Source: Amorphophallus konjac
Lineage: Eukaryota; Streptophyta; Magnoliopsida; Alismatales; Araceae
DNA: 64,000 nucleotides
Assembly (NCBI GenBank): GCA_022559845.1
Contig: CM040121.1
Location: 567,722,140 to 567,786,139, forward strand
Direction: 5' to 3'
Shown: positions 10,191 through 22,779 of the stretch, in pieces
Layout: each line of letters starts with the position of its first letter
How positions within the stretch are numbered: position 1 is the first letter of the stretch
Notes under the pieces: generated by a model
Database searches by the model: none
Seen by the model: the letters and a program-made list of their open reading frames with translations, nothing else
Told to the model about the DNA's origin: nothing
Position numbers and translations under genes: made by a program

Positions 10191-12923
10191 GCTGCCCCGC
10201 CTTGGCGTCTGCTTTGCAAGGGAGCGTAGCAAACTGAAAAGTAGATGCCAAGGTGTGATGAGACACGCAATCAACATCACTTGATGAGAATGAAATCAAA
10301 AGCACGAGATGAAGCAAATCTCTGGAAATTCAATGAAATCAACAATGTTTAGATAAAAGGGGGGAGTGTGCACGCGGTGCACGAAGGAGATAAAATAAAT
10401 GATCAACTTCCAGCACGGTGGAAGTACCCCAGGTCACAAACCTGTAAGTTTCACCATTGGGGAGCGATTACCAGCCAGTGGACGTGCTGCAGCCAAGGTG
10501 GATCAAAGGGAAATGATTAAAAATAAGATGATAAAAATCCAAACAAGGAGCTCTCGAGAAAAGACCCAAAACAGCGATAAAACGAACTGAAGATTCAATC
10601 CGGTCATGGAATATCTCATATCGAGAAAGATTAAGATCAATTCAACTCTCTACATCAGCTTATCAGAATGATTTTCCAACAATTGTTTCAAATTCCTACA
10701 TGAATGCATGCTGGGTTTAAAAGGAAAAATTAAATCAAACGAAAATATAAGATAATCAAGGATAATATTGTTAAACTGCCCAGACTGAGTCAAGAAACCG
10801 ACTTCTGCGAGCTGATACTAAGCCGAAGCCCGTTTATCCGCGCACCAACTCGTAAAAGGGAACCATTGTCCCCAGTCTTGGACGGCTCAACGGCCTATCC
10901 GTGTGACTAAGGTGCCTCTGGAATCGTCATTGTTTTTGATGAAGGGGAACTCAAATCCAAGATTTACCAAAGCCACAAGGTCCTTGATAGAATCTAGTAA
11001 CATATGTAACATATAGTAGAATGCATACAGGGAGATGATGATATCAATAAGCATGGGAACTGAGAAATGAGCTGCAAGCACCGTGGGACTTTGAGTGATG
11101 ATGCCCTGCCGGCGGGACCAAGAGCCTCTTCCTGCGCTCAAAAATTCATTAGCCAAGATATAACAAGCAATGAATAAGGCATTTAATCATAGCATGCATA
11201 GCATGAATCAAAGCATCGAATCATAGCATATATCATGAACAGCATAAGTCAAATCATGGCATAGCAAAGTATCATTATTTGTTGTTTGTCATGAGGATGA
11301 CAATCTGGCTAATCAAGTTTTTGGAGTTAAATAATCAGGATCTGATAATGCCCATCGGTGGAGTAATCAGATGAAACGAGCAGGAGTTGATTGAAAGATT
11401 TGGAGATGAATAATCATGAAAATATGATAATCAGGAGATATAACCAAAAAAGATATGAGGAGGTGATAACCAAAAATGCCCAGGGTGGCATGTCATGAGA
11501 ATATCGAGAGAATCAATAGATTGATAGCAATGAGTGGAGATAGGACTCATCCCGTGCTTTTGGTCTCTGCAAAGCTGTTCCTGCAAAACACCATCAGAAA
11601 ATATAATGTAAATTTTTGGATTTTGGAAATATGTAAATTTTTTATGAGTTTTGGAATATGCAAATTTTTATGAGTTTTGAAAATATTTAAATTTTTATGG
11701 AGATTTTTGGAAAATATTTTGAATTTTTGTTGGGATTTTGATCGGGAAATATTCAATTTTTTTTTGGATTTTGGCTTAGACATTGTTAATGCAGCATCAA
11801 AGGGTTGTTTTGAACCACTGGCTAAGGGTCCTTGTTCCTTCCCTTTTCGCTAAAAACTGCCCAAAGCTGGACGTGCATTGAAAGTGGCATCCTATAACCG
11901 ACCGTCTTTGATCAACGGTACCCCTACCAAGGCCATACCTGAGAAACATTCGGTCTTAGAGGGAGAAGAGAAGAACAATTATGACAAGCTTTATGCAGGA
12001 TGGGAGATGTCGGGATTTGAATTCCTTCCAAGGTGTTCCCTTCAAAGAGGTAGTCTGTTGTGCCGGGGCTTTGTGCCTTTGATTTTTAGACCTTTGACAT
12101 GCATACGACCAGGGTTTTCCCTGCGGGGACTTTGCCACTCTTGTCATGCCATAATTCACAATTTTAAATTTATCGAAATTCTGACTTGATTTTCATAATA
12201 GCCCTTTTGGCGAGATGTATATCATGAAATTCATATTTAGTTTGGGTCAAGACTGCCCCTATTTGAGACTCCCCTTGTATTGGGGATTACCAAGGTTGGT
12301 CATCTCATCCGTCAACCTCTTGCCCCTGCACGTGGCCGAGTAAAGAAGAGAAAAGACTTTCAGATATACTCATGGCATGGCCAAGGTAGCAACGATGTTT
12401 AACCAAAGGAGCCGGCTAAGGACGCCGTGAAGTGTGTGAGGTGCCCAGCTGAGGGTTGCTCTTAACAAGCGGGGAGAGAATATTGAATTCCTAGCGCGGT
12501 TTTTTATTAACCAGAGGTGCTGCAAAAACAAGCCTAAAGACTCTTTTGAGAATGATTTTAATTAAACAAAAGCTTAAGATAAAGGTTTAAAACACCACTC
12601 TTAATCTCGTTAAGAAGCACTTGATTTTGAAAATCATGCGTGAGGTAATGATATCATATAAATGCATACTCACGTCAATATATTACCTTGCAACCTTTGT
12701 TAAAGCAGCTGCCAGAGGCGAGGTTGATCATCGTGGGATTTGTCCTCTTTGGCAGTCAAAAGGATTGGAAGCAAAGGATTTGAAGTGGCTTAACAAGAAG
12801 GAGTGGTGCCAAGACCAGACTCAGACGAATAAGGAAAAAAGGAAAAGAGGCGAGGGCTAGAACTCCCTCACTAAGGCGCGGAGACCCTGATCACATGGAA
12901 CAGTCTACAGAAGAAGCGGAGAA

Positions 12924-15880
12924 TTAGAAGGAGGAGTGAGGACTAAAGCCTCGAAAGCAATGGGAGAATGGGCAGATGCCCAAGGCAGTGGATGTGGAAG
13001 AAGTTGGGTCGGACCCAGAATCAGGAGGAATTAGAAGAAGAAATTGATAGATAGAAAGAGGCGGATCCGGAGGGTCCGGAGGCAGAGGAGAATCATGAGA
13101 GGAAAAATTCGAAGGCTCCGGAGGGATGATAAAAGAAGGGACGCGATGCCCTGAGACGAAACAGGGAAAAAGATGATGGAAAAGGAAGAAAAAAATGAAG
13201 GATGTGATGTTCAGGAAGATTAGAAAGATGAATCGGAAGAAAGATGGAGGGTCCGGAGGTTCCGGAGGAAGCAAATACCGAGGGACGCGATGCCCAGGGA
13301 GGAGAGAAAAATCCGGAGGTTCTGGAGGGAGCAAATAAAAAAGGTGGAGAGGGGCGTCGTGCCCGAAGGGAAAGTCCGGAGGTTCTGGAGGAAGCAAATG
13401 GAAAGGGGCGCGATGCCCAAGGGGAAAATCCGGAGGTTCCGGAGGAGGAAGGTGGAAAGGGGCGCGATGCCCGAGAGAGAGGAATGAAGGAGGATCAGGA
13501 GGAAAATCCGGAGGTAGCAAATGAGAAGGGGCGCGATGCCCAAGGGGAAAATCCGGAGGTTCCGGAGGAGGAAGGTGGAAAGGGGCGTGATGCCCGAGAG
13601 AAAGGTCCGGAGGTTCCGGAGAATGGAAAGGGGCGCGATGCCCGAGGGGAAAGTCCGGAGGTTCCGGAGGAATAGAATCAGAAAGGGCGAGATGCCCAAA
13701 GAGGAGGGATAAAATTCCTGGAGGTTCCAGGGAGATAGCAGGAAAAGGGACGCGATGTCCCAGGGATAGCGGATAAAAAGATGAATAAGATGGGAAGTGC
13801 GGAATATCCGGAGGTGCCGGAAGGCGGGGAAGATACGGGTTTGGAAACCCGGGAAGCAGGAGGTGAAAATGCATGCAATGGGATGGATGCGATGAATGTA
13901 TGAAATGCAAAGAATATGAAGAATGTGAAGGGCGAGAGGATGAGATCCTCCTCCTAACCCTGGGAATGGCCCATGAAGAAAAAGTGATAGAGATGGATGA
14001 ATAGAAAGTGGAACAAATAAGGGATGGCCCCTTAGCATTAAGATAACTGCCCCTCCACGGCAGTGAAAGTGTATGAGAAATAGCCCCTGCCGAAGCTTCA
14101 CTGGTGAATGTCAACTCCCTTGGAGAGTGCAAAGTAATGGTGTGAGGGAGTTGGAAAGTTGGGCTCGGAAGCATTATGTTGCCCAAAGATTCAGAATTTG
14201 GAAATTGGAACAAAGGGTGCCCTGCCCGGCCCTTACACAGCATCAATGCTTGGCATGTCGACGACTTGGCTTCTTCGACCGTGCTTGGCACAATAACCCG
14301 GATTGGCATCCGGCAAATGAATTCTTGAATCTTGAATGGCGCGGCCAAATCCTGACTGCCCGGCTCTTGATCGTCCTCGGCACCTATGCTTGTAGAAGGC
14401 CCCCCATTCCGAGTGGTAAGGGGAGGTGAAGCGGAGGCGGAAGGCTCCATGAATGGTGGAGGCATGATGGAAAGCGTTGGCAAATGGGTGAGCGTAAGCG
14501 GGGGTTCAAACACGTCGAGTTTCTCCCTTTGCTCGGAAGCAGTTGGGATTGGCTCGAGTGTAAAAAGGGGTGGATCCTGCTCAGGATTAGCCATGGGTAA
14601 GGGTAAAGGGTTAAATGGTGGAATAGGCAAAGTGGGTTTTAAAGGGATAATGGAAGGCCGAGGTGGCGGTAATGGGAGGTTAATTGGGGAAGGTTCAATG
14701 GTGGGTTCGATGGAGGCTAATGGTGTGGAGGTAGATGGCTTAACGGGTGGAGGTTTAATAGTGGAAGGCTTGAGGGAGGCCAGTGTTGCGGAGATTAATG
14801 GTGTAACTGGAGGAAGTGTAATGTATGCGGTGTCAAGGATAGGAGGAGACTTACAATGTGCCGGTGTGGGTGATTGAAGTATCGACCCATCATCGTAACA
14901 CCAACTAGTCTCATAAATAGGGGTTGGATCAGGGATGGTTTCATCCTGAGCAGGAGGTTTATCAAATGATAGTGGAGGGAACGGAAAATTAATGAAACTC
15001 GGAAGGGGTGCCTGCGGAGCTTCATCATCATCGTACACTGCCTTGGATTCTTCAAATGCCGGCTCCTGCTTGCTTGAGCCGCCGACGCCGTAATCATCTC
15101 TCATGTCTTTCCATTCTCTCTCCATCTTTGTAATCTCGTCCAAAGCGGCATGGAGAGGATTGACTGGAGTAGGAGGAGCCGTGACCCTCTTTATTTGTTC
15201 CTCCATCAAAGTAATCTTATCAAGCAGAGATTGTTGGAGGGGTGTGACTTGAACAACCGAGGGCTGGCAAGGCCTTGAAGGAGGAAGGGCCGTATAAAAA
15301 GGCCGTGGAGGGGAGTTGACGGGATGACCCGTAAAGAACCCGGACGGGCCGGATTGCAAGGAGTAAATGGGCCTCGGGGCCGTGATGAGAGGGAATAGAA
15401 GGAGGCGGGTGATGGCCACCCGAGTAGAATGAACAGGAGGAGATGGGTAATGGGCTACCCGATCAGGATTGGAAGGAGGAGGTGGTGATGGGCCACCCGT
15501 GTAGAATTGGAGGGAGATGCATGAGATGTACCCTCAACGGCGGCCTTAAGGGCTTGGATCTGTTGAGGGGTAAGATGATCTAATGCATGCAAAATCTGGG
15601 AGACCTTCTCATCATTGGGACGAGAGGGCTTAATGGGAATAGTGGCTCGAAATTGAGTTGAAGGACCATTGGATTGGACATTGCCCAAGGGTCGGGCAAC
15701 ACCATAAGAGTGAGGACGTGGTCCTTTGAAAGTATGGTGAGAATTTTGAACATGTTGAAAGTGAGGATTATAAGAAGTGCTAGGTTGTGCATCCTCATGA
15801 ATTGAATTAAACATGTTATCTTGTTTATAGTAAGCCATCATGCAATCAAAGTTCAAAATAATATGCAAAGAAGCACGCAA
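12924..15880 (-). pseudogene. Long proline-rich ORF of the non-autonomous element, copy B (frameshifted)
   Basis: The main open segment 15419-12924 has 831 codons. The N-terminal segment 15880-15455 (141 codons) is in another frame. The break lies at about 15420-15490, where short runs of G differ in length from copy A. The codon that is a stop in copy A is open here. The two copies therefore have different lesions in one ancestral ORF of well over 1000 codons. Composition and C-terminal repeats are as in copy A. No known domain was recognised. Confidence 0.6.
13250..13680 (-). repeat. Minisatellite inside the long ORF, copy B (about 7-8 units)
   Basis: Same unit and phase as 3115-3790 but with fewer units. 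It ends in the same unique sequence (AATAGAATCAGAAAGGGCGA) as copy A. Confidence 0.8.
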
Positions 15881-16337
15881 AAGAGATGGTTACCTTTATT
15901 TGATTTGTTTTGAACCTTGGTGAATTAAGGATTTTATCAAAGTTTTGAATGATTCACACAAGGGGAGGAAACCTAGTTTCAATATGGTTTGAACTCCAAT
16001 GCCAACTAGGAACCCTCTCTCACCACGTATAGGCCAACTAACTCGGGACTTCAAAAGGGTACAACCTGCCCGGCGTCCGTGAGGGAATCCACGGGTGCGG
16101 GGACTTACGGAGGCTTGGAAAAGGGATTTCCAGTCCAAAGAGACGGAATGCTCAATGGAGGGTCGTCCCGATTCCAAGAGGGTGTGTGGATCCTAATGAA
16201 GAGGAGGGGGCTCCCAAACCAATGCAAAGAATGAATGCAACAGGGGAAATCAGGCCAACCACACAATATGATCAATCAATATGAAATAACATGAAAACTC
16301 ACCCACGGGAAGGGTTCTGGAAACCCACAGTAAAAAC

Positions 16338-16776
16338 ACGCCCTAGCAGGGGGCGCTACTAACAAAAGACACGACAGTGTGACTGTCGTGACTCAAAGCG
16401 AGGTGCCAGGGGCAGTAAAAACACGCCTTAGGGTGAGGCGCTAACAAATAACAGGACGCCCTCCAGAGGGGCGTGAATTCAGAAACCAACTGCACACCGT
16501 AATACAATAATTTCCAGTAAAAGACGCCCTGAAAGGGGGCGCTATAAATCAAATGGACGCCTCGGGGTGAGGGCGTCAACTCTCAGGGGATGCACGGCCG
16601 AATCAATAAAACGCCTTAGTGCGAGGCGTTACAACATAAAAAGGCGCCCTGGAGAAGGGCGTGAATTCACAGATAAGCAGGGTATGATATAAGACGTCCT
16701 GTCAGAAGGCGTTAGACATGAATAAAACGCCCTGGGTGAGGGCGTGAAATTAAAAAGCGCCTCTGACAGAGGCGTT
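16338..16776. repeat. Palindrome array in the leader of copy B
   Basis: Nearly identical to 6451-6889, with the same palindromes, order and spacing. Confidence 0.75.
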
Positions 16777-17074
16777 AATTCCCAGAAAGACCCCACGGCC
16801 AGCAATATCAAACACTCACAGTCACATGGCAATCAATAAAATGCAGCAGAGTATAACATGCTCATCAAAAAATTTGGATAAGTGGAATTTTTAAAAATAA
16901 AATCTAACAAGCTGACAGATCACTTGGGGAGAGTGCAAAGCACAATGGAGGGTGCCCGAGGGGCACAAAGGAGGGGTACCGTGGGTACCAAAGGGAAAGG
17001 GCACGCGAGGGTGCCAAAGTGGAAAGGGGTAATAAAAAAGAAGAACACAAAGGGTCCCACCGTGATCGCCAATT

Positions 17075-18544
17075 TGTGGATCTCTAATAAATCCACTTAA
17101 ACAAAGAAATATTAAGTGAATGAATAAAGCATGAAATAGCACGAGGTGCTAAGAGGAGTTTGTGATCGCCAGAGACGCTAGGTCTCAAAAATATAACAAA
17201 TAATGAATAGGAGGAATGATCGCGAAAAGTACCTCAAAAGATGCGGGGATGTGAGTGCTTCCTTTCTCTTCAAATCGGCCGGCCGATGAAGAGAGTTCTT
17301 ACTTTTATTACCCTTGCAAAAAAGACAAATACCAATAAAAAATATGGATTAGAATATGGTGTGTAGCATCAAATTCTATATGTAAAGATGAGCATGAAAA
17401 TTATGCAAGAACACACCTTGTGGGTGTTGGCCCTTAAACCCCTATGCAAAAGGGTGTGGGAGTATGATGATTGAATGCAAAATAGAATAAGGGAAAGAGT
17501 GCAAGAGATGCACTTATGGGAGATTTCTCAACGTGGTTGAGAAGAAGAATTAACATGAAATAAACATGCATGCATGCATATGAACGATGATAGTAAAACA
17601 TAAAAAAAAAACTAATAAGAGCCTGTGCTTGGCTTAAATACTCGATGGGAGAAATCTTCCAAAGGATGATGAAGTTAAAGTGCATGAGGGATTCCTCCTT
17701 CAGCCAGCAGCAGCACCCTGCGTGAAGAAAGAAAAACAAAAACAAAACAGAAGAAAGAAAAACAGAATAAGAAAGAAAAAAAAGAACGGAGGGCGATAGG
17801 GAGAGGGATCAAACCTCATTAACAGAGCCAATGGCTCTATTAAATAGGTTGAGGAAGAGATAAACATGGGCAAGAGTCCCAAGAGGGAAATGATAAGAAT
17901 GGGCAAGAGCCCAAACCAAGCAGGTATCTAACGAAGCAAGGACTCTCTGGGGAAAGGGCTGCGAAGCCGGAAGATGAAACACGCCCTTGGTCAGGGCGTC
18001 AATTCAAAAATTGACGACCTGTCAAGGGGCGTTAACTTAAAACACGCCCTGGGTCAGGGCGTTTCTTCCTGGATTAATTTTAGAAATAAACATTTCTTTT
18101 ATTTAGACATTGTGAAAGACGCCTCAGGGAGAGGCGTGAATTGAAAAATGCCCCATGTTAGGGTGTGATTCAACATTTTTCAAATATTTATTCTTTTTCG
18201 AAAATTACATAATTCCAAGAATTGACGCCCTCACGTCAGGGCGTCCTTTCATCAAGAAACGCCCCAGGTCAGGTCGTGTTTTAAAACACGCCCTTCACCA
18301 GGTCACGAATTTATAAAATAGGTAAAATGGGGAGAAATAGATAAAATGGGGAGACACGCCCTGGATCAGACCGCGTTTTAAAAACACGCCCCTCTCCAGG
18401 GCGTTAATTTTAAAAAAGAGGGAAAGGGGAAAAATCCATGAAAAATGGAAAAAATACTCAAATAAGCTAACTTGAGGGTCAAATGGGGCATTACAAGGTA
18501 ATATGAGAAATACTCAAAGTAATGTCAATTTTGGCGTGTCTACA
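17075..18544 (-). repeat. LTR B2 (5' LTR of copy B, 1470 bp)
   Basis: Begins TGTGGATCTC and ends GTGTCTACA in plus view. It is almost identical to LTR B1. The palindrome array is at 17981-18403. Confidence 0.85.
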
Positions 18545-18669
18545 GCTTGCCCGAGGGACACAAAGGAGGGGTACCGTGGGTACCAAAGGGAAAGGGCACG
18601 CGAGGGTGCCAAAGTGGAAAGGGGTAATAAAAAAGAAGAACACAAAGGGTCCCACCGTGATCGCCAATT
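18545..18669 (-). repeat. Internal remnant of a deleted element between LTR A1 and LTR A2
   Basis: After the GCTT repeat, 18549-18669 matches 7067-7187, the last 120 bp of the internal region including the primer site. Before copy B inserted, this was LTR, about 125 bp of internal sequence, LTR. The join looks like a deletion between TGCCC-containing stretches at the two ends of an internal region. Confidence 0.75.
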
Positions 18670-20199
18670 TGTAGATTCTAAATTTATGATTAAATCCACT
18701 TAAGAAAAATATCAAAGAAAAGACATGCAATAATCATCAATATGGAGGAAAATATATGCACGAGGTGCACAAGGGGAGTGTGTGATCGCCAGAGACACGA
18801 GGCCTCAAAAGATAATAATGAAAAATCATGGAGGGATCGCGAAGAATACCTTTAAAAGTGCGGGAATGTGAGTGCTTCCTTTCTCTTCAAATCGGCCGGC
18901 CGATGAAGAGAGTTCTTGCTTTTATTACCCTTGCAAAAAAGACAAATACCAATAAAAGATTGAATTAGAAATATGGTGAGTGTAGCATCAAATCCTAAAT
19001 AAAAATATGAGCATGAAAATATGGTGAAGAACACACCTTAAGGGTGGTCGCCCTTAAATCCCTATGCAAAAAGGGTGTGGGAAATATGATGAATGCAAAA
19101 TAAAACAAGGGGAAAGAGTGCAATAGTTGCACTATGGGGAGATCTCAATATGGTTGAGAAAAATCAATAAAACAATGAAATATGATGCATGCATGAATTA
19201 ATGAAAATACAAGATGATGAAAAGGAGATGAGATAAAAAATCTTGTTTGTGGTTTGGTGCTCCTTGGCTTGAATGCTCGATGGGGAGAAAAGCTTCAGTT
19301 GGATGAAGACTTGAACCGTGAAAAAGCCTCTCCTTAGCCAAGAACAGCACCTGCGTAAGGAAAGAAGAAGAAAACAAAAAAAACAAAACAGAAGAAGAAG
19401 AAGAACGGAGGGAGGAAAGGAGAAGAAGACAGAAGAGGAAGAGGAAAAGAACGTTCGAATCCGAAGGGGGGAGAAAAGGGGATCGAACAAGGGGAGTCCA
19501 AAGAGGGGGGGATAAATATGGGCAAGAGTCCAATAAGGGGGAAGGATAAGAATGGGCAAGAGCCCCAATCAAGGCAGGAGTCTAACGAGGCAAGGACTCT
19601 CTGGGGAAAGGGCTGCGAAGCCAGAAGATGAAACACGCCCTTGGTCAGGGCGTCAATTCAAGAATTGACGACCTGTCAAGGGGCGTTAATTCAAAACACG
19701 CCATGTACAAGGGCGTCTCTTCCTGGATTAATTTTAAAAATAAACATTTCTTTTATTTGGAAATTGTAACACACGCCTCCGGGAGAGGCGTTAATTGAAA
19801 CACGCCCCAATGTAGGGCGTGAATTAACATTTTTTAAATATTTATTCTTTTTCAAAAATTAGATAATACCAGGAATTGACGCCCTCACCTCAGGGCGTCC
19901 TTTCATCAAGAAACGCCCCAGGTCAGGTCATGTTTTAAAACACGCCCTTCACCAGGTCACGAATTTATAAAATAGGTAAAATGGGGAGAAATAGATAAAA
20001 TGGGGAGACACGCCCTGGATTAGGCCGCGTTTTAAAAACACGCCCCTCTCCAGGGCGTTAATTTTAAAAAAGAGGGAAAGGGGAGAAAATCCATGAAAAA
20101 TGGAAAAAACACTCAAATAAGCTAATTTGAGGGTCAAATGGGACATTACAAGGTAATATGAGAAATACTCAAAGTAATGTCAATTTTGGCGTGTCTACA
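18670..20199 (-). repeat. LTR A2 (1530 bp), outer edge of the complex
   Basis: TGTAGATTC to GTGTCTACA in plus view, nearly identical to LTR A1, with a palindrome array at 19635-20059. Directly to its right begins unrelated copia sequence, so 20199/20200 is the insertion boundary of the complex. Confidence 0.85.
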
Positions 20200-20683
20200 T
20201 ATAGTTCATTCATGATAACATCTTGAACAAATCCATACTTTCCAACAATTGGCATAGTTCATTTTGAAATGTATATTCTGAACACTTCATGTTGCATAAA
20301 TGCCAAACTGAGTTCAACAAATAAATGTTATCCTATCTTCGAGACTCTCTCTTCGAGAATTGACATTGCATATGTTTGTGCCTCTATCTTCATCAACATT
20401 TGGTATCATATCTTTGAGCCCCTACTTAGCATCAATTGGCATCAATTGGCATTTAAATTGGAAACTTATCCTTTGGCCTCACATGTTCATTTTATGTCAC
20501 ATGCTCCCTTGTCTTTTTGTAGATGACAAAAAGGGGGAGAATGTTTAAGGTGTGTGCTCAATGGTGTTTGAATGTTGTTGTCTTGGGGAGAATGTGAGAA
20601 GTGGTTATACTCAATGTTTACACATGTTTGCAAAATCTATATTATCACACACATCGTTTTGTCATCATCAAAAAAGGGGAGAT
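20200..20683 (+). mobile_element. 3' internal end of a SIRE/Maximus-type copia element, truncated
   Basis: Contains GATGACAAAAAGGGGGAGAA (about 20523) and, directly before the LTR, AAAAAAGGGGAGAT. Repeated polypurine tracts of this type downstream of pol are known in SIRE/Maximus copia elements. The upstream portion is cut off by the LTR complex ending at 20199. No intact ORF is present. Confidence 0.6.
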
Positions 20684-22738
20684 TGTTGCATCCAATATAT
20701 CGTGCTTAGTTTCAATGATATCAAAATGATTATGTTTGTGTGTGTATGTGTTTCATTGAGCAACATGTTTTATATCTTGATTTGATGAGTTGAAAGATGG
20801 AGTCAATGTTTACTCTTGAAAGTCATGTGAACCCTTGGTGTTTAAGGAACTAATGTTATATTTATGTTGGTTTGTATGAACACAAATTCATGGCTCATGC
20901 TTGGAATCTTAAGGAGTCCATCAATGAAGCTCTTCTTCTTAAAGGGAGTTAACTCTGTTCATGTTTGAAAGTTATATGAATGATTTGTATTTAAGGATCT
21001 CATGCCTTGAATATTTTGATTTACAGAATCAAAATCCATGATTCGTGTTTGGAACTCAAAGGAGTGCATCGATGAAGATCTTATTGAAAAAGGGAGTTGA
21101 CTCACTCATTACATTGCGTTGACTCTTCTACATTTCATTCATTTCATCAAATAGCTTTTCAAAGTCTTGGTTGGATTTTTCATACGTTTTCCACATAAGA
21201 TTTTTGGGCTTGAAATATCCTCAACCTTGTAACTTAAAATTTGATGGATGTGCTTTTAATGATGTTTGCTCGTTTCTTGGACTCGTGGTAATTTAATTTG
21301 GGAAGTTTACATCAATGTTCCTCTTGAGATAATGCTTCATGAATGTTAGCTTTTAATCAACAAGAATGCCATTTGAATGAATGTGGTTCCATGATATTAT
21401 GCATACTTTACATTTGGCATATTTATTAACACTTGTGTGATGAAGCATTTTGTTGTTGAAGATTTGGTTGTCTTGTGACTGAATGGTTAACCTCCTATGT
21501 TATTTTATTTGATTAAGTGAGAGATTGATGTTCATCATATCAAAACCTTGTCAAATGGTGAATATGTTTCTGATGGTTGAATTGAGAAGTCAATTACATG
21601 CTTGAATGTGTTTAATGATGTATTTTTATGTTAACTAGTTCAAAGAGTTGATGCTTGGTTCATGAGTTTTGATTATCTTCTAACTTCTTGGTTTATCAAT
21701 TTTTACAGGTTCAAGGATGGTTTTTAAACCCTCTCATGTCAAGTAGATGATGGTAACATCTAATCATTTTTATGCTAAGTTCCGGGCCATTTTCATGAAC
21801 ATCTTTCATGAGGTTGCATTGCATTGGAAGTGTTTTATGCATCCTTAAAATGAGATTTTTGAGCCTTTACAATGTGCTTAATGTTTTCTCATAAATCTTG
21901 TTAAAATGTGGTTTAAATGGTCTTAATACTTTGTTGAATTCATGGTAATTAATTCTTGATTTCTGGAAATTTTTCCGGCACTTAATCGGGGCTAAAACCC
22001 CATTTTTTTGACCCTCAGCAGAAGGGGTCGACCCCCCCAGGGCTATGCCCAGCCACCTGCAAGGGTCGACCCCTGTAAAAACAGAACCTGTTTTGGTTCT
22101 GTTTGGCCCTCTGCTGCCCGAGGGTCGACCCCTTCCGGTTAGGATTTGCGAAAGTGTTTAAAACCCTTTGAAAACACTATCAAACATTACCATACTACCC
22201 CCTATTAGTTTCTATTGTTATTAAGGTGTTTTTAACATGTATTAGGAGGGTTTTATGAGTCCTTTCCCCACCCCTTGAGTTGCATATATATGAGTTACGA
22301 ATTTGGGAGTTGAAAAACCCTAATGCTCATTTGTTCTTTCGTATAGGTGAAGAAAAGGGGGAAAACGTGGTGGAGCTCTTGCAAGGAGGAGATCATCTAC
22401 TTCCGTGAAGATCTGGAGATCGTGGAAGAAGAAAAAAAGGAGCGGATCGAAGAGAGGATTAAGAGGACGTAAGAATCGTCTTCATCCGGCTTCCCTCCAA
22501 CTCGTGGTTCAAGGAACATCATCAACCGGCCTTGAAAAATAAAGGGGGACCACTTCTATGTCTTCTATCAGTTCTTTGTGATGTGTTCTATGATCTATAT
22601 TTTGGGTTTGAGCATGCTTGAATATTTGTGTTTATTTTCTGAACATTAGAGATATTTGTGTGTGTGACCATTTGTGTATACGGTCGTGTTTGATCGCCTA
22701 CGTGCGATCGTGTTTGTGTCTTTGTGCTGCGGTTGTTG

Positions 22739-22779
<41 letters not shown>

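Larger units (their letters stand above)
10191..17074 (-). other. Internal region of copy B
   Basis: Same architecture as copy A: polypurine tract 10191-10205, non-coding part to about 12923, long ORF to 15880, small ORF 15896-16177, palindrome leader 16338-16776, and primer site near 17052-17071. Identity to copy A stays very high right up to the LTR boundary at 17074/17075, where it falls abruptly. Confidence 0.75.
8724..18544 (-). mobile_element. Complete non-autonomous LTR retrotransposon, copy B
   Basis: Two near-identical LTRs (8724-10190 and 17075-18544) enclose an internal region of 6.9 kb with polypurine tract, long ORF, minisatellite, palindrome leader and primer site in the same order as copy A. 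GCTT is present on both outer sides (8720-8723 and 18545-18548), and the sequence resumes on the right with an internal-region fragment. Copy B therefore appears inserted into an already internally deleted element. The LTRs differ at only a few positions, so the insertion is recent. Confidence 0.8.
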
